64,000 nt of DNA, taken from Bolinopsis microptera. Taxonomy: Eukaryota; Ctenophora; Tentaculata; Lobata; Bolinopsidae. Location: assembly GCF_026151205.1 (NCBI RefSeq), contig NC_087080.1, forward strand, positions 691,812 to 755,811. The letters are read 5' to 3'. Position numbers and translations under genes: made by a program. The notes below the pieces were generated by a model, which was given only the letters and a program-made list of their open reading frames with translations, was not told the DNA's origin and did no database searches. Positions 11,201-23,038 of the stretch are shown piece by piece; position 1 is the first letter of the stretch; each line of letters begins with the position of its first letter.

Positions 11201-12293
11201 ATAGGCTAAAGATTATGCTGTCCACACAGAAATATTACATTCAATACCTAACACATATTCTCATGTATTAAATACTCTCAGGGCCGCGTAATACTCTTAA
11301 GTAACATAATCTATTAATAACAATTAGTCAGATACTTTACATCGTGATTTTAAAGACTTAATAATAGAGTTAGCTGTACATAAGGAAATATATTCTCAAT
11401 CACGAAAAGCCTGTTACAATCAAATGGCCGGTACAATAGCACTGAATTTCAACCCTAATTAGGAAAGATTGCGCAAGAGATTCCGATAGACACTGAATTC
11501 CGAAGCGCGAACATAATTCCGACTAGGAACCTGATTATCAGTTTAAACGTAAGCATTTCTATTCGAACTTATTGTTTTGGCCATTCATCATTAATTCAAT
11601 AAAGCCAATGAAGCAATGATACAATGATACTACACCAGATTCAGAAAAAAACAATAAAAATGTCCAATTCGTCACACTCTTCGCAGTGTCGTCTGTCTTA
11701 GAGTAGTCGTCATCAGTAATCATTAAAAAAATGTTGCCATTGGTAATAGTATCCATCTGCCAAAAGAATTTGGACAAGATGCAGCCTTCACTTAGGCCAT
11801 ACTGCTATAAACGTACAACTTTTAACAGGCATGGCTCACGCTGAAAGTTTTGCTGTTTTTGAAATCCAGGCTGTGGCCAAAGTGCGTGCTAAATTAGAAA
11901 AACTTTAAGATTTTGGCCCCCTCGTGAAGTTAATCATTCCTACACTCCTGCTCACGCCCCACATCCATACTAAATATATTAGATTTTAATGCCATTTTCG
12001 TCAGTCAGAAATTTTGGACTGAAAACGGTAAAAAAGTTTTAAATTTGCTGGGGAGAGTAGGTTGTAAGGTTGGGTAGTTAGTAATTCTTAATACAGTTAA
12101 TTTTCTAACCTGGTTTGGAGGAGCTAGTTCGTGTAGTTTGTAGAGCGCCCTCTCAATACGTCCCATGACACCCCGCATATCGTTAGTAAGTCTGATTACT
12201 TGCTGTCTGGCAGTCCGCACTGCTACAACGTCTATATCTGATCTCGGGTACTGGTCCTTGTCAACTAGCGGGCCATCCATCCCTGGGGGCAAT
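5207..12293 (-). CDS. PSMD9: 26S proteasome non-ATPase regulatory subunit 9 (PDZ assembly chaperone), N-terminal exon not found
   Basis: Exons on the minus strand are 12293-12110, 5959-5800, 5536-5400 and a proposed terminal exon 5221-5207; phases match throughout. The first carries GMDGPLVDKDQYPRSDIDVV then VRTARQQVIRL, the conserved N-terminal block of PSMD9/Nas2. The next two form the PDZ domain (VIPNSPAHSSGLRDEDTI, then LIRGGTPKTIALKPRPWQGR, ending GVLGCN as in human). The protein is a chaperone for proteasome base assembly, binding the Rpt5/PSMC3 tail through the PDZ. The terminal exon would add only RIDN and a stop, unlike the human tail, so it is the weakest part. The N-terminal helical exon is not identified. 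The intron at 5960-12109 contains a MULE, a MITE and a NERD-helicase gene. Confidence 0.9.
6036..6061. repeat. Poly-G tract (26 G)
   Basis: Uninterrupted G run inside the large PSMD9 intron. It is one of many G/C homopolymers in the window; see the finding on homopolymers. Confidence 0.95.
6714..7282 (+). pseudogene. MULE transposase remnant: FLYWCH-type finger fused to C-terminal tail
   Basis: Frame one (6714-6926) reads NALVDGQRYTLNRKR then KTYWICV. Frame two (6905-7282) continues with NSPNHNHDEQRAEILVHRSK, giving the W-x-C...C...HNH pattern of FLYWCH/MULE N-terminal zinc fingers. It then jumps to NPTTWKFLEALKLEQEL and a tail ending EVIDYLSAVSAAL, which resembles the C-terminal region after the transposase core. 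The DDE core is absent, and the two frames require a shift near 6890-6910. The surviving piece could still bind DNA if repaired by splicing or frameshifting, but it is best read as a decayed, internally deleted transposase. Confidence 0.7.
7291..7683. mobile_element. 393-bp MITE with G-run/C-run termini and 6-bp target duplication
   Basis: Starts with 13 G then ccaagtggatatttgtagat and ends with the inverted copy and 10 C. Flanks tcgaca occur at 7285-7290 and 7684-7689. The interior contains two near-identical blocks around a shared gaatttctgggcacatattt segment, and inverted tacaaat/atttgta motifs. No coding capacity. It sits immediately after the transposase remnant stop, nested inside the MULE. 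Confidence 0.85.
8353..10527 (-). pseudogene. NERD nuclease plus SF1 (UvrD-like) helicase protein, two frameshifts
   Basis: Three consecutive minus-strand frames make one protein. Frame 1 (10527-10087) carries GECDFLVIGETFFVLIEVKN, the D...ExK core of a NERD/PD-(D/E)xK nuclease (D117, E130, K132). Frame 2 (from 10073 down to 8736) has Walker A GPAGAGKS (residues 180-187), a Walker B-like FIDD, and LPSNLRNT, typical of SF1 motif IV-like regions. Frame 3 (8664-8353, open further upstream) has EWPAVIVL and LSMSRARV, matching motifs V/VI. The 1-to-2 shift lies in an A7 homopolymer near 10107; the 2-to-3 shift lies near 8755. It is intronless, in the same orientation as the surrounding PSMD9. Shifts could be assembly errors or real decay. 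NERD-helicase proteins occur in bacteria and scattered animals; function here is unknown. Confidence 0.75.
10528..12109. other. PSMD9 intron, no gene seen
   Basis: AT-rich sequence with a short run of tagtgagttc units near 10640-10675. Open frames here are short, with no recognisable protein motifs. Confidence 0.6.
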
Positions 12294-12456
12294 CTTTGTT
12301 TGAAACATGCCAGGAATCAGGATGTTACCAAGATGTTACCCAGGATGTTACCCAGGCATGGTCGAGGGGTTTTAAGGGGAAAAAAATAAAAGATAAAGAT
12401 GAGGGCCAGAATGGGTCGGGGTAGAAACAAAATATGAAAGGCCAAATTTACACAAA

Positions 12457-13310
12457 AGACAATGTGGAACTTAAATAACGAAGAAGTTGCAACACTCGCA
12501 ATGGTTGTGCCGCGATATATACTCTGCAACAGCTAGAACATTTATTGGCGTTTCAGCCACAATTCATACCTACATTAGTTTCTCGTCTGAGAACGGCACT
12601 GTGTTCGTCAATGTCTACTTGTTCGTATTCACGTCCTCGCTAGCCTATGGAAAGTTAAACGAACATTTTAAATTTTTTTTAAGGGCAAATATATTGGGAA
12701 CTCAACAAAATTACATTCTTTCTGATGGTTTTTCAGTTTATCAAAGATTTCTTTGGGAATACCGTTTTACCTCGATCGTACGGTTTTTGCCATCCTTAGT
12801 GACAATGCTATATCAGTGAAAACGTGAAATTTGGGGTGTGAAAAGCTAAAATTCGAGTATGTCCTACGGTAGGAATATTCAAAAATTTTCTTGCATCAAA
12901 GTGTTTCTCCGGATATACTGTTCCAGTACCTTGATGCGACTGGTGTCACTTTCTCAACCGACCTCGTGACTGATTGGTCACAGCACTGGTCAAAATTTCG
13001 GTGAGGGACGCAGAAAAGCTCCTACTTCAAAAATCTCTTCTTCTTTAATATCAACCTTTGGAATTGAAATTCATTTAAACTCATTGAACTTAAAAACCAG
13101 AGCAAATATCTATAAGAAACAAAGACTTACAATGTACGGACCTGGTATGAAATCTGTTTGAGGCTCCGGCACAGTCAGTGACAGGCATAACTTTCCGGTT
13201 TCGGTTGTATGAAATCCGCTAACTTCTATACGTTTATTATTTCTGTGGTCATCTTTTATGCTTCCAGATAATGATAGCTGTTGGTTAATTGAACATTCGG
13301 GCGGCAACAT
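12457..13310 (-). CDS. Unidentified gene: first exon and two candidate following exons
   Basis: Exon 1 (13310-13131) opens with ATG, MLPPECSINQQLSLSGSIKD, and ends PGPYI directly before a perfect gtaagt donor. A second candidate (12639-12574) has tag/gtaggt borders and reads REYEQVDIDEHSAVLRRETN. A third begins at 12523 after ttgcag with SIYRGTTIASVATSSLF; its end is unclear and 12457 is only the approximate limit. All junctions are phase 0. The first exon has the alternating polar/hydrophobic pattern of a beta-sandwich domain. I do not recognise the protein. These lie just upstream of the first PSMD9 exon found, so they could be a separate gene or one overlapping PSMD9's missing 5' end. Confidence 0.35.
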
Positions 13311-14085
13311 TTTAAACAATTGCAGTTACATGGAGGATGTTAAAATTTATTAATTTTAGAGGACAGCTATTTAACCAGTAGGCGTGCTTCTATAATACAA
13401 GTACTAATAAGATAAAATATTTAAAATAATAATATATTAATAAAACGGACAGTATGTTATAAGATATATTCTTTAAAAACCTAGCTAATATAGTAAACCA
13501 CACCAATTTATCTATAACACCATTTTATTATGAAAAATAAATTAGAACCAAACCCTAATTCCTGTCTGTTATAATAAGTGTATTCTACCAAACTGAGGAT
13601 TATGGAACAAACTAAAAACATTAAATATTACTGAACATCCCGCTCCTGCCTAAACTGTGAGTAACTCGGCGGTATCAAAAAGCAGACCACTACGGGAGAT
13701 ATTAGGGTAAGCAAACTTTTGATTTTTGCCCCCACCACTCCCTTTGGAGTCCTTGAAAGCCCAAGAAAATCTGCATTGCTTTGTCACTGGTCGTTCCTAG
13801 AATTCTCTAAGACTTCACAATTTGACTGTCAAATTTTAGCTTTCAGTCCATGCCGATTGTCGGATTTGTTGTTTCCGCAAACCGGTCAGGTAATCATTAA
13901 TGGCCTCTGAGAATTAACGATTTAGGAGGTACTTTATAAAGTAAATAAATAAAAGCGTAGAAAATAATCTGAACATTTCTTAATTGGATTTCTCTCAACT
14001 ACGCTGTTTACGCTGATCAGTCACATTAATCTTTCAGATTATCTGTAATCTAACTAAATCTAACTAAACCTCCTCAAACTATTCA
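13311..14085. other. No gene seen
   Basis: AT-rich intergenic or intronic sequence before the 52-bp satellite. The longest open frame (13719-13910, plus) has no splice context or recognisable motif. Confidence 0.5.
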
Positions 14086-14089
14086 CAGT

Positions 14090-16395
14090 TATCAAACTTA
14101 ACAAATTACAAACCTCAGTGCGGATAGGCCTATGCCCTGGGTAGTACAACTTAAAAAAATTACAAACCTCAGTGCGGAATAGTCTACTTCCTGGTAGTAA
14201 ACTTATCAAAGACAAACCTCAGTGCGGATAGTCCACGCCCTCGGTAGAAAACTTAACATATTACAAACCTCAGTGCGGATAGTCCTACTTCCCTGGTAGT
14301 AACTTTAACTCAATTACAAAAACCTCAGTGCGGATAGTCCTATCCTTCCTGGTAGTAAACTTAACAAATAAAACCTCAGTGCGGATAGTCCTACTTCCCT
14401 GGTTAGTAAACTTAACATATTACAAACCGCTGTGCGGATAGTCCTACTCCTGTAGTTTTTTTTTAAACTAGCAAATTACCAAACCTCAGTGCGGATAGTC
14501 CTACTGCCCTGGATAGTAACTTAACATAGAACAAACCTCTGTTGCGGAGGTCCTACTTCCCTGGTAGTAAACTTAAACCAAATAACAAACCGTCAGTGCG
14601 GATAGACCTTTCTCCCTGGTAGTAACTTAAACAAAATACAAACCTCAGTGCGGATAGTCCTACTTCCCTGGTAGTAAACTTAACAAATTACAAACCTCAG
14701 TGCTGATAGTCCTACCTCCCTTGGTAGTAACTAAACAAATTACTAACCTCGTGCGGATTGTCCTACTTCCCGGGTAGTAACTTTGCAATTTATCCCAAAA
14801 CTCAGTGCGAATAGTCCTACTGCCTGGTAGTAAACTTAACAATAACAAACATCAGTGCGGATTTGTCCTACTTCCTGGTAGTAAAAACTTAACAAATTAC
14901 AGACCGCAGTGCGGATAGTCCTACTGCCTGGTAGTAAACTTACCAATTACAAACCTCAGTGCGGATAGTCCTACTTCCTGGTAGTAAACTTAAACAAATT
15001 ACAAACCTCAGTGCGGATAGTCCTACTGCCCTGGTAGTAAACTTAACAATTACAACTCAGAGCGAATAGTCCCTACTTCCCTGGCGAGTTATACTTACAT
15101 TTACAACCCTCAGTGCGGTTAGTCCTACTGCCCTGGTAGTAAACTTAAACAACTAAGTACAAACCTCAGTGCGGGATAGGTCCTACTTCCCTGGTCGTAA
15201 ACTTAACAAAGTACAAAACGCAGCGGATGAGTCCTACTTCCTGGTAGAAACTTAACAACTTACAAACCTCGAGCGGTAGTCTACTTCCCTGGTAGTTAAA
15301 CTTAACCAAATTACAAACTCAGTGCGGATCGTCTACTTCCCCTGGTAGTAAACTTCGCAAATTACAAACCTCAGTGCGATAGTCCTACTGCCCTGGTAGT
15401 AAACTTAACAACTAACAAACCTCAGTGCGGATTGTCCTACTTCCCTGGTAGTAAACCTTAACAAATAACAATCCTACAGTGCGGATAGTCCTACTTCCCT
15501 GGTAGTAAACTTACAAATTTCAAACCTCAGTGCGGATAGTCCTACTGCCCTGGTGGTAAAACTTAACAACTCACAAACTCAGTGCGGAAAGTCCTACTTC
15601 CCGGGTAGTAAACTTAAAAACAAATTACAGACCTGTGCGGATAGTCCTACTTCCCTGGTAGTAAACTTACAAAATTACAAACTCAGTGCGGATAGTCCTA
15701 CTTCCCTGGTAGTAAACTTAACAAATTACAAACCTCAGTGCGGATAGTCCTATTCCCTGGTGGTACAACTTAACAATCAAAACCTCAGTGCGGTATTGTC
15801 CTACTTCCCTGGCTAGTAAACTTAAACAAATTACAGACCTCTCGTCGGATAGTACTCCTTCCCTGGTAGTAAATTAACAAATTTCAATGCCTCAGTGCGG
15901 CTAGTCCCTACTTCCACTGGTAGTAAAACTTAACAAATTACAAACTCAGTGCGGATAGTCTACTTCCTGGTAGGTAAACTTAACAAATTCCAAACCTCGT
16001 GCGGGATAGTGTCTACTTCCCTGGTAGTAAACTTTAAACCAAAATTACAAACCTCAGTGCGGATAGTCCTCTTCCCTGGTAGTAAACTTACCAAAATTAC
16101 AAACCTGCAGTGGATAGTCGTACTTCCCTTGGTAGTAAACTTAACAAATTACAAACCTCAGTGCGGATAGGCTACTTCCCTGGTAGTACACTTAACCAAA
16201 TTTACAAACCTCAGTGCGGATAGTCCTACTTCCCTGTAGTAAACTAACAAATTTACAAACTCTCAGTGCGGATAGTCTACGTCCCTGGTAGGTAACTTAA
16301 CAAAATTACAAAACCCTCAGTGCGGAAGTCCTACTTCCCTGGTAGTAAACTTAACAAATTACAAACCCTCAGTGCGGATCGTCCTACTTCCTGGT
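14090..16395. repeat. 52-bp satellite, about 44 copies
   Basis: Each unit contains cctcagtgcggatagtccta followed by cttccctggtagtaaactta. Copies alternate between ctacttccc and ctactgccc variants, hinting at a higher-order unit. Single-base gains and losses greatly outnumber substitutions. Confidence 0.95.
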
Positions 16396-17560
16396 TAGGA
16401 AGGTATGAATAGTAGTCGAACAGAGTTCTGGGGTCTGTTTCCTTAAGGGACTCATCAGACTCAATTAACTGGTTCTAGACCTTGTAATCCACCAGGAATC
16501 AAAACATGTCTGCAATTTGGGGGATATTTGTTGTAAAGTTGTGGCACACAAAGTCTTGTTGTGAAGTAAGGTACTTAATTTTCTTAAAATTCATCTATGA
16601 AAAAAATGCACGAGAAAGAACCACCAAAAAAGTAATGGGCACTGAATACCAAAGAACAAACAAAAAAGGTAATGGAGCATGAAAATACCAAAGAAACCTA
16701 GTAGTGTAACTATGGTAAAACCAACCAAAAGGCCCCCCACCTGAAATGTCCGGTAATGTTTGAACGTCATCGACTGGTCCCCTTTATCAGAGGTGCCCAC
16801 AGTGAGCATCGTAACCCCCCTTGTAGCTGCACTCAGTGAACGGTAGCACTGAGGAATCTGCTACACGAACCCTGTAAGCCCCAGTAGGTCCCCGTTCCTG
16901 TCGAGGTGAGTCCGGTGATACTGCCTGTACCTTGGTAGTGCTTGTTACCTGGGCCCTGGGGTGTTTTTAGAAGGGGGGGGCTGGATATGGTGATGGGGAG
17001 TGAAATACTACTGATAGGATTAAAGCTAGATAAAGATAAGCGGCACACCTTCGTAATCATCCATTTTAACTGTGACTCTCATTCCAGGAAGTTAGTTCCT
17101 TGTCCACTCTGTACCTCTGAATTAATGATGTGGGTAATAATTATTATATTAACATCATATTATTTTAGATTCAAGCACCACGAGATCGGTAAAAACACGT
17201 GTAGTGTATACCCTAACCAGAATCCAAGCTCCACCCTACTGAAAATTAAACCCACTTCTGAAGTGTACCTTGTCAATACCACAGTCCACGAAGAGCCCTT
17301 CCCCTTCTTTGTGGGCCACCGTTCGATCACACGAAGCCATCTCGTCCCCTCCCTGACAGGCGGTACTGCTCGTCCCCGTTTGCGGTTGTTTTGCTTTTTC
17401 ATATGGTGTGGGACAGTCCAGCGGGTTGAGGAGACCCGCAATAACTTGAGGTCGGGTGGTGGGGAAACAGGCTTTTCTCAAGTCTCTGTTAAAACAGGGG
17501 TTTGGGTTTGTGATTTTATAATAGCTCGTTAGTGTAGAAAGTGCAGCTTAGCAGGACACC
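16396..17560. other. No confident gene; long plus-strand frame of unclear status
   Basis: A plus frame runs 16942-17532. Within it a good acceptor (actctcattccag, ending about 17090) precedes KLVPCPLCTSELMMW, a CPxC-containing stretch. The remainder is low-quality sequence, and an opposite-strand frame overlaps it. I could not assign a family. Confidence 0.3.
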
Positions 17561-17569
17561 AAGAGGATG

Positions 17570-17890
17570 CCAACAAAGTAACCAACATTCAACAATGTAA
17601 CCAGCAAGTATCCAACAAGTAACCAACAAGTGGACCAACAAGTGACAACAAGAACAGTAAGTACACCAACATGTAAACCAACAAGTGACCACAGAACCAA
17701 CAAGTTACACAAGTAACAACAAGTACCACACGTACCCAAAAGTAACCAACAGTGACCAGTAAGCAACCAACATGGTAACACCAAGTAACCAACAAGAAAA
17801 CCTCATGTAACTGACAAGTAACCACAAGTAACCAAACAAGTGACCTCCAAGTAAACCAAACAAGTAACACCAAGTACCAACAAGTAACAA
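17570..17890. repeat. 11-bp minisatellite (aaccaacaagt)
   Basis: About 28 degenerate copies of aaccaacaagt with frequent one-base indels. Open frames on the minus strand rich in L, V, T and C are artefacts of this array. Confidence 0.9.
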
Positions 17891-18079
17891 CTTACTGGGG
17901 GTTCTCAGGTTACTGTAGTATCCGAGCCAGGACTCTGTTTGCATTAGTTTTCTTAGTGACCCCCTCGACTACGCCCCCTTTTCACTTTAACCCAGGGTTA
18001 TCGTTAAATATACTTACCTCTGTCCCGTTGATAGAGTAGTGCTCTTGCTATTTGACCATGAATAAACATCTTGGCCTGC

Positions 18080-18345
18080 AGATACTAAATTTATGTTTTC
18101 CCTCCGTATCTAAATACGATGGTAATAATGTAACTGTAAACAACTTTGATTGACCCACTTCGTATCCCAAAATACGATGTAAATTTTGTAACTGTACTGA
18201 TTGGACCACTCGTCTAAAAATACGATGTAATATTGTAACAAGTAAACTGATAGACACTGCCGTCCGTATCAAAAATACGATGTAATATTGTAACCTGTAA
18301 CTCGTTGGAACATGTACTGATTTGACCAATATATGAATATTTATC
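18080..18345. repeat. About 60-bp tandem repeat, 4 copies
   Basis: Four units share aaaatacgatgtaatattgt followed by aactgta, with variable spacers. Confidence 0.8.
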
Positions 18346-19540
18346 AAACCCGACTCTGATAAGAGCGAAGTTTGTGGAGAATGAGCGTTATCACAGATAG
18401 AGCCAGGAGAGTACTGATACAGTGTAACATCTACCAGTAGGGCGGCGGCAGGGCAGTGCAGCTGGTGTGGCTAATCTGTAATTGTTTATTATCTTATGTA
18501 GTTATTATTAGTTTATTATATTATGTCATATGATTAGTAATTTTATTATGTAATTATGATTAGTTAGTAGGCCTTAATGTTTATTGCAATGAGGTATGAT
18601 AGAATGGTGATAATGATTAGTTTTCATCGGTTGTCTCAAAAAACACGTTTAAAACCGATACTCAAACTTGTAACCCCCATGCAGGACGTGACAAACGAAA
18701 AAGCGCACATACCCAGCGCTGCGTGTGTGGTTGGCGGGGGCGGTAGGGGGGAGTTGTGTGGGGGTTGCAGCGTCTTCTTCGGATACCTGGACCAGCGAAG
18801 GGGCAGCTTCGTGTCTCTTGTAAAACGTGGTGGATCGGGACAAAAACTGCTGCTCCTGCGGAAACATTGAAGTGGAGATACTGCTGCCAAGGCTAGTTTA
18901 GTTGGGTATTTAACCAAAAGCACTAATGTACGATTTAGCATTTTTTAAACGCCACTGCCAGGTATAATCCGCTGATAGTCGTCCAAACTACTTCAAATTA
19001 CTAAGAGGAATAGGAAGTAAGAGTTTTTAAAACACGCATACAACTGATTCTTGGATTCGAAGAAATAGAAAGTCTTTTTTCGAGTCATGACTAACTAGAG
19101 GAAATCAGAATAAAACGTTTGGTGGACTTGTTTTTATTGATGAAGCGTGTTATATATTATATACGATTATAGAGATATTTCCATTAATTAAGATAATGGA
19201 AGATTAGTTACCTTGGTGTCGACAGTGTGGTGGGCGGCTCGTGGGCTGACAACCGCTGTAACATCCCAAAATGTTGTCTCGTCTTTTCGTCATCTAAATG
19301 TGATCATTATTATTTAAAATAAAGCTATAGTAAGGTTTGCGGAATTAATTCTGAAAATATTCGGAATTTCCAATTTCTGTATTCGATATTAGATATTCGG
19401 AAACCCCTATTCACCTTGTTATTACCTGAACAAACTAAAGCCCCTCACCCTCCTGACAGACGGAATCACATGTTGGTACACTTGAAGCTAAAGAAGAGAC
19501 TGACCGCTCTTATCCTCAAATTTCCTCGTACTTGGCCCTC
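18346..19540. other. No confident gene
   Basis: Contains only short overlapping frames. A possible plus-strand exon at about 19457-19550 (after cctcctgacag, reading TESHVGTLEAKEETDRSYPQ) has acceptor and donor-like borders but no recognised homology. Confidence 0.3.
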
Positions 19541-19544
19541 TTCT

Positions 19545-20745
19545 TTCCTTGTGAAATATGGGGTATTGTTAGTGGTTTCCTTTAAAAATATGGGGAATTT
19601 TTAGGGGGTTTCCTTTAACCTATGGGGGATTGTTAGGAGGTTTCCTTTAAACTATGGGTATTGGTAAGGGGGGTTCCTTTAAATATGGGGCATTGGTAGG
19701 GGCTTTCCTAAAAATATGGGGTATTGTTAGGGGGTTTTCCTTAAAAATATAGGGTATTGTTAGGGGGTTTCCTTTAAAATATGGGTATTTTAGGAGGTTG
19801 CCTTTACAATATGGTGTATTGTTAGGGGGGTTCTTTAAAATATGGGGCATTGTTAGGGGATTTCCTTTAAAATATGGGGTATTGTTAGGGGGTATTCTTT
19901 AAAAAATATGGGGGTATTTGTTAGGGGTTCCTTTAAAATATGGGGTATTGTTTAGTGGGTTCCTTTAAATATGGGTGGCATTGTTAGGGGGTTTCCTTTA
20001 AAATATGGGGTATTGTTAGGGGTTTCTATAAATATGGGGTATTGTTAGGGGGTTTCCTTTCAAATATGGGTATAGTTAGGGGGTTTCCCTTTTAAATATG
20101 GGGGTATTGTTAGGGGGTGCTTTAAATAGGGGTATTGTTAGGGGGTTTTCTTTAAAATATGGGGCATGTTAGGGGGTTTCCTTTTAAAAATATGGGGGTA
20201 TTGTTCGGGGGTTTCCTTTAAATTATGGGGGTATTGTTAGGGAATTTCCTTTAAAATCTTGTGCGGTATGTTTAGGGGGGTTTCTTTAAATAGTGCACTT
20301 CTCTGTTAGGGGATGTTCTCTTTAATTTCGCCATGTCAGAGTATTGTTAGGGGGTTTCCTTATTTAAATATGGGGTATTGTTAGGGGAGTTTCCTTTAAA
20401 ATATGGGGTATGTTAGGGGTTTCTTTCAAATATGGGGCATTGTTAGGGGTTTCCTTTAAAAAATATGGGGCATGTTAGGGGGTTTCCTTTAAAATATGGG
20501 GCATTGTTAGGGGATTTCTTTAAAATATGGGGTATTGTTAGGGGGTTTTATTTCAAAATAGGGGTAGTGTTTAGGGGATCTCCTTTAAAATATGGGGTTT
20601 GTTAGGGGGTTTCTTTCAAAATAAGGGGGTATTGTTAGAGGGTTTCTTTTTCAAAATATGGGGGTATTGTTAGGGGGTTTCCTTAAATATGGGGGGTATT
20701 GTTAGGGGGTTTCCTTTTTAAATATGGGGTATTGTTAGGGGGTTT
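19545..20745. repeat. 32-bp satellite, about 38 copies
   Basis: Unit contains tatggggtattgttaggggg then tttcctttaaaa. It includes a ttagggg stretch but is not an array of telomere hexamers. Many one-base indels between copies. Confidence 0.95.
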
Positions 20746-20896
20746 CCCATTTTTTGACTCCCGAAGATTGATACCTGATGCACCATTATCCTTAATGAAT
20801 TAGGTTATTTTATTTCGAACTTTCTACTAAGAAGACGAATTAACTTACGACTACTTTGAGCTCAGTCTGTTTTCTTTTGTCTTTTTTCCCGTTCAG

Positions 20897-20959
20897 GACT
20901 GGGTTCCATCTGGCATGAGTCTTGGTGGAGTTTTCCGCTTCATCTTGCTATCAGAGTAA
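20897..20959 (+). CDS. Candidate terminal exon of an unidentified plus-strand gene
   Basis: A strong polypyrimidine tract and acceptor (ttttttcccgttcag) precede a phase-0 frame reading DWVPSGMSLGGVFRFILLSE and a TAA stop. The short length means chance cannot be excluded. No upstream exons could be tied to it. Reverse-strand reading of the same bases is also briefly open. Confidence 0.3.
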   Translation, partial: DWVPSGMSLGGVFRFILLSE

Positions 20960-21635
20960 TATCATTAACCTTAATTACATAAATTATTCAATTTAAAGGC
21001 ATTTACCCCATATAATACCAACAACTCTAAAGTTCAAATTTTTTGATGAAATTTTTTTTCTACGCACTAAGCACCAACTCCGACGGGCAATAATTATTTG
21101 AAAAAATTTATATTTTTTTTAGCTTTTTCGACCCGTACTTATTAAAAGTTTCATTGATGGAGGTTGTTTTTTGGAACATTGCATCGTACTATTTAAAAGT
21201 ACATATTATTGAATGATGTACTTTTAAAAGCCACGGGTTAATAAATAATGTACTTTAAAATCCGGGTTTAATGAATAGTGTACTTTGGAGGTACGTTAGG
21301 TTAATTAAACAGGAACTCGGTCAGATAATAAAAAACTAAAAGCCCTTGCTCAGAATGGCTGATAAAATTTAAACAATACCACACAAAATTTAAAGTGTAC
21401 ACTGAACAAATCATGAACAGCTATACTTATAAAACTATATCCTAATTCCAATTTACAATTTACTAGGAATTTTACGAAATTGTCAGGTTTTGTGCCTTTT
21501 TGCTCTAACTGACTGATGGAGGGCTAAACAAAGCACCAAAGTGCAACGTACACACTTTCGCACTTCGCCCAGACGGCCACTTCAAGCAGACGCTTTTCAC
21601 ACTTAAAGAACGCCGAAAAATGGTGAGCATGAGAA
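20960..21635. other. No gene; contains GTACTTTTAAAAGTAC-type palindromes
   Basis: AT-rich. Palindromic ttaaaagtac motifs cluster at 21185-21290 (see findings). Confidence 0.6.
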
Positions 21636-21639
21636 GAGA

Positions 21640-22850
21640 GTAGCTAGAGGCTGAGCCATTTTAGAGGAACAGAAGATGAGTAGCAGAAGCTGCGCATAAT
21701 TTAGAGGAAACAGAATAGAGCAGCAGATGCTGCGAGAGTTCTAGAGGTAACAGTAGAGAGTAGCAGAGCTGAGCGTATTTGAGGAGCAGAAGAAACTGCA
21801 GAGGTGGAGAGAATTTAGAGGAGCAGAAGAGAGTAGCCGAAGCTGAGCATTTCTAGAGGTAACAGAAGGAGTACCGAGGTGGAGAGGAATTCTAGAGGAA
21901 CGAAGAGTGTAAGCAGAACGCTGAGGCATATTCTAGAGGAACCGAAGAGAGTAAGCAGGAGGTGGAGCGAATTTAGAGGAACGAAGAGGGAGTAGCCAGA
22001 AGCTGAGCGTTTCATTCTAGAGGAACAGAAGGAGGAGTAGCAGAAGCTGAGAGAGTTCTAGGAGGGGCAGAAGAGCGTAGCAGAACGCTGGAGAGTACTC
22101 GAGGAACAGAAGAAGGTAGCAGAGAGAATTCTAGAGGAACCGAAGAGCGTCGCAGAAGCTGAGAGAATTCTAGAAGGAAGCAGAAGGAGAGTAGCAGAAG
22201 CTGAGCGTTATTCTAGAGGACACAGAAGCGAGTAGCAGAAGCTGTGAGGGAGTTCTAGAGGAACAGAAGAGGTAGCAGAAGCTGGCGTACTCTGAGGACC
22301 AGCAAGAGGGTTAGCAGAGGTGGAGAGAAGTCTAGAGGAGCAGAAGAGGTAGCAGAAGCTGAGCATATTCTAGAGGCACAGCAAGAGATTTCCGAGATGA
22401 GAGAATTCTAGAGGAACGCAAGAGAGTAGCAGAAGTGAGGAGAGTTCTTGACGGAGCAGAAGCGGAGTAGAAGAAGCTGAGAGGAGTTTCTAGAGGAACA
22501 GAAGGAGGTAGCAGAAGCTGAGAGAATTCTAGAGGAAACAGACGAGGTAGAGAAGCTGAGCGAATTCTAGTAGGCGCAGAAGAGAGTAGCAGAGGTGGAG
22601 AAGTTCAAGAGGAAAAGAGAGAGTAACAGAAGCTGAGCGTATTCTCGAGGAACAGACGAGAGTAGCAGAAGCTGAGAGAATTGCTAGAGGGGAGCCGAGA
22701 GAGTAGCAGAGGGTGGAGAGAGTTCTAGAGGAAAGACGAGAGTACAGAAGCTGAGCGTATTCTAGAGGAACAGAAGAGGTAGCAGAAGCTGAGACACTTC
22801 TGAGGACCAGAAGAGAGTAGAGAAGCTGAGAGAGATCTAGAGGACAGAAC
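21640..22850. repeat. About 40-bp satellite, roughly 30 copies
   Basis: Unit contains gaattctagaggaacagaag followed by agagtagcagaagctgag. Very indel-rich between copies. Minus-strand Ser/Leu-rich open frames are repeat artefacts. Confidence 0.93.
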
Positions 22851-23001
22851 AACGCGCTGAGGAAATGTATAGACAACAAGGAAAGGAATTTTTGTTGGAA
22901 CATAGGTTGCTGATGGCACACAATCATGCCAGTATTTAATAGTAAACCATACATCGAATTCGGAAACCAGTTACATGAGATCTAGGGATTGTAAAACATA
23001 A

Positions 23002-23003
<2 letters not shown>

Positions 23004-23038
<35 letters not shown>

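Noticed and set aside
17060..17240. Roco/LRRK-like CPLC cysteine stretch on plus strand
   Set aside because: Only one CPxC and a weak downstream match; overlapping minus frame; not enough to name a family.
19545..20745. Telomeric DNA (ttaggg)
   Set aside because: The ttagggg motif occurs once per 32-bp unit, not as contiguous hexamers.
21741..22954. Minus-strand Leu/Ser-rich ORFs resembling membrane segments
   Set aside because: Products of the 40-bp satellite.
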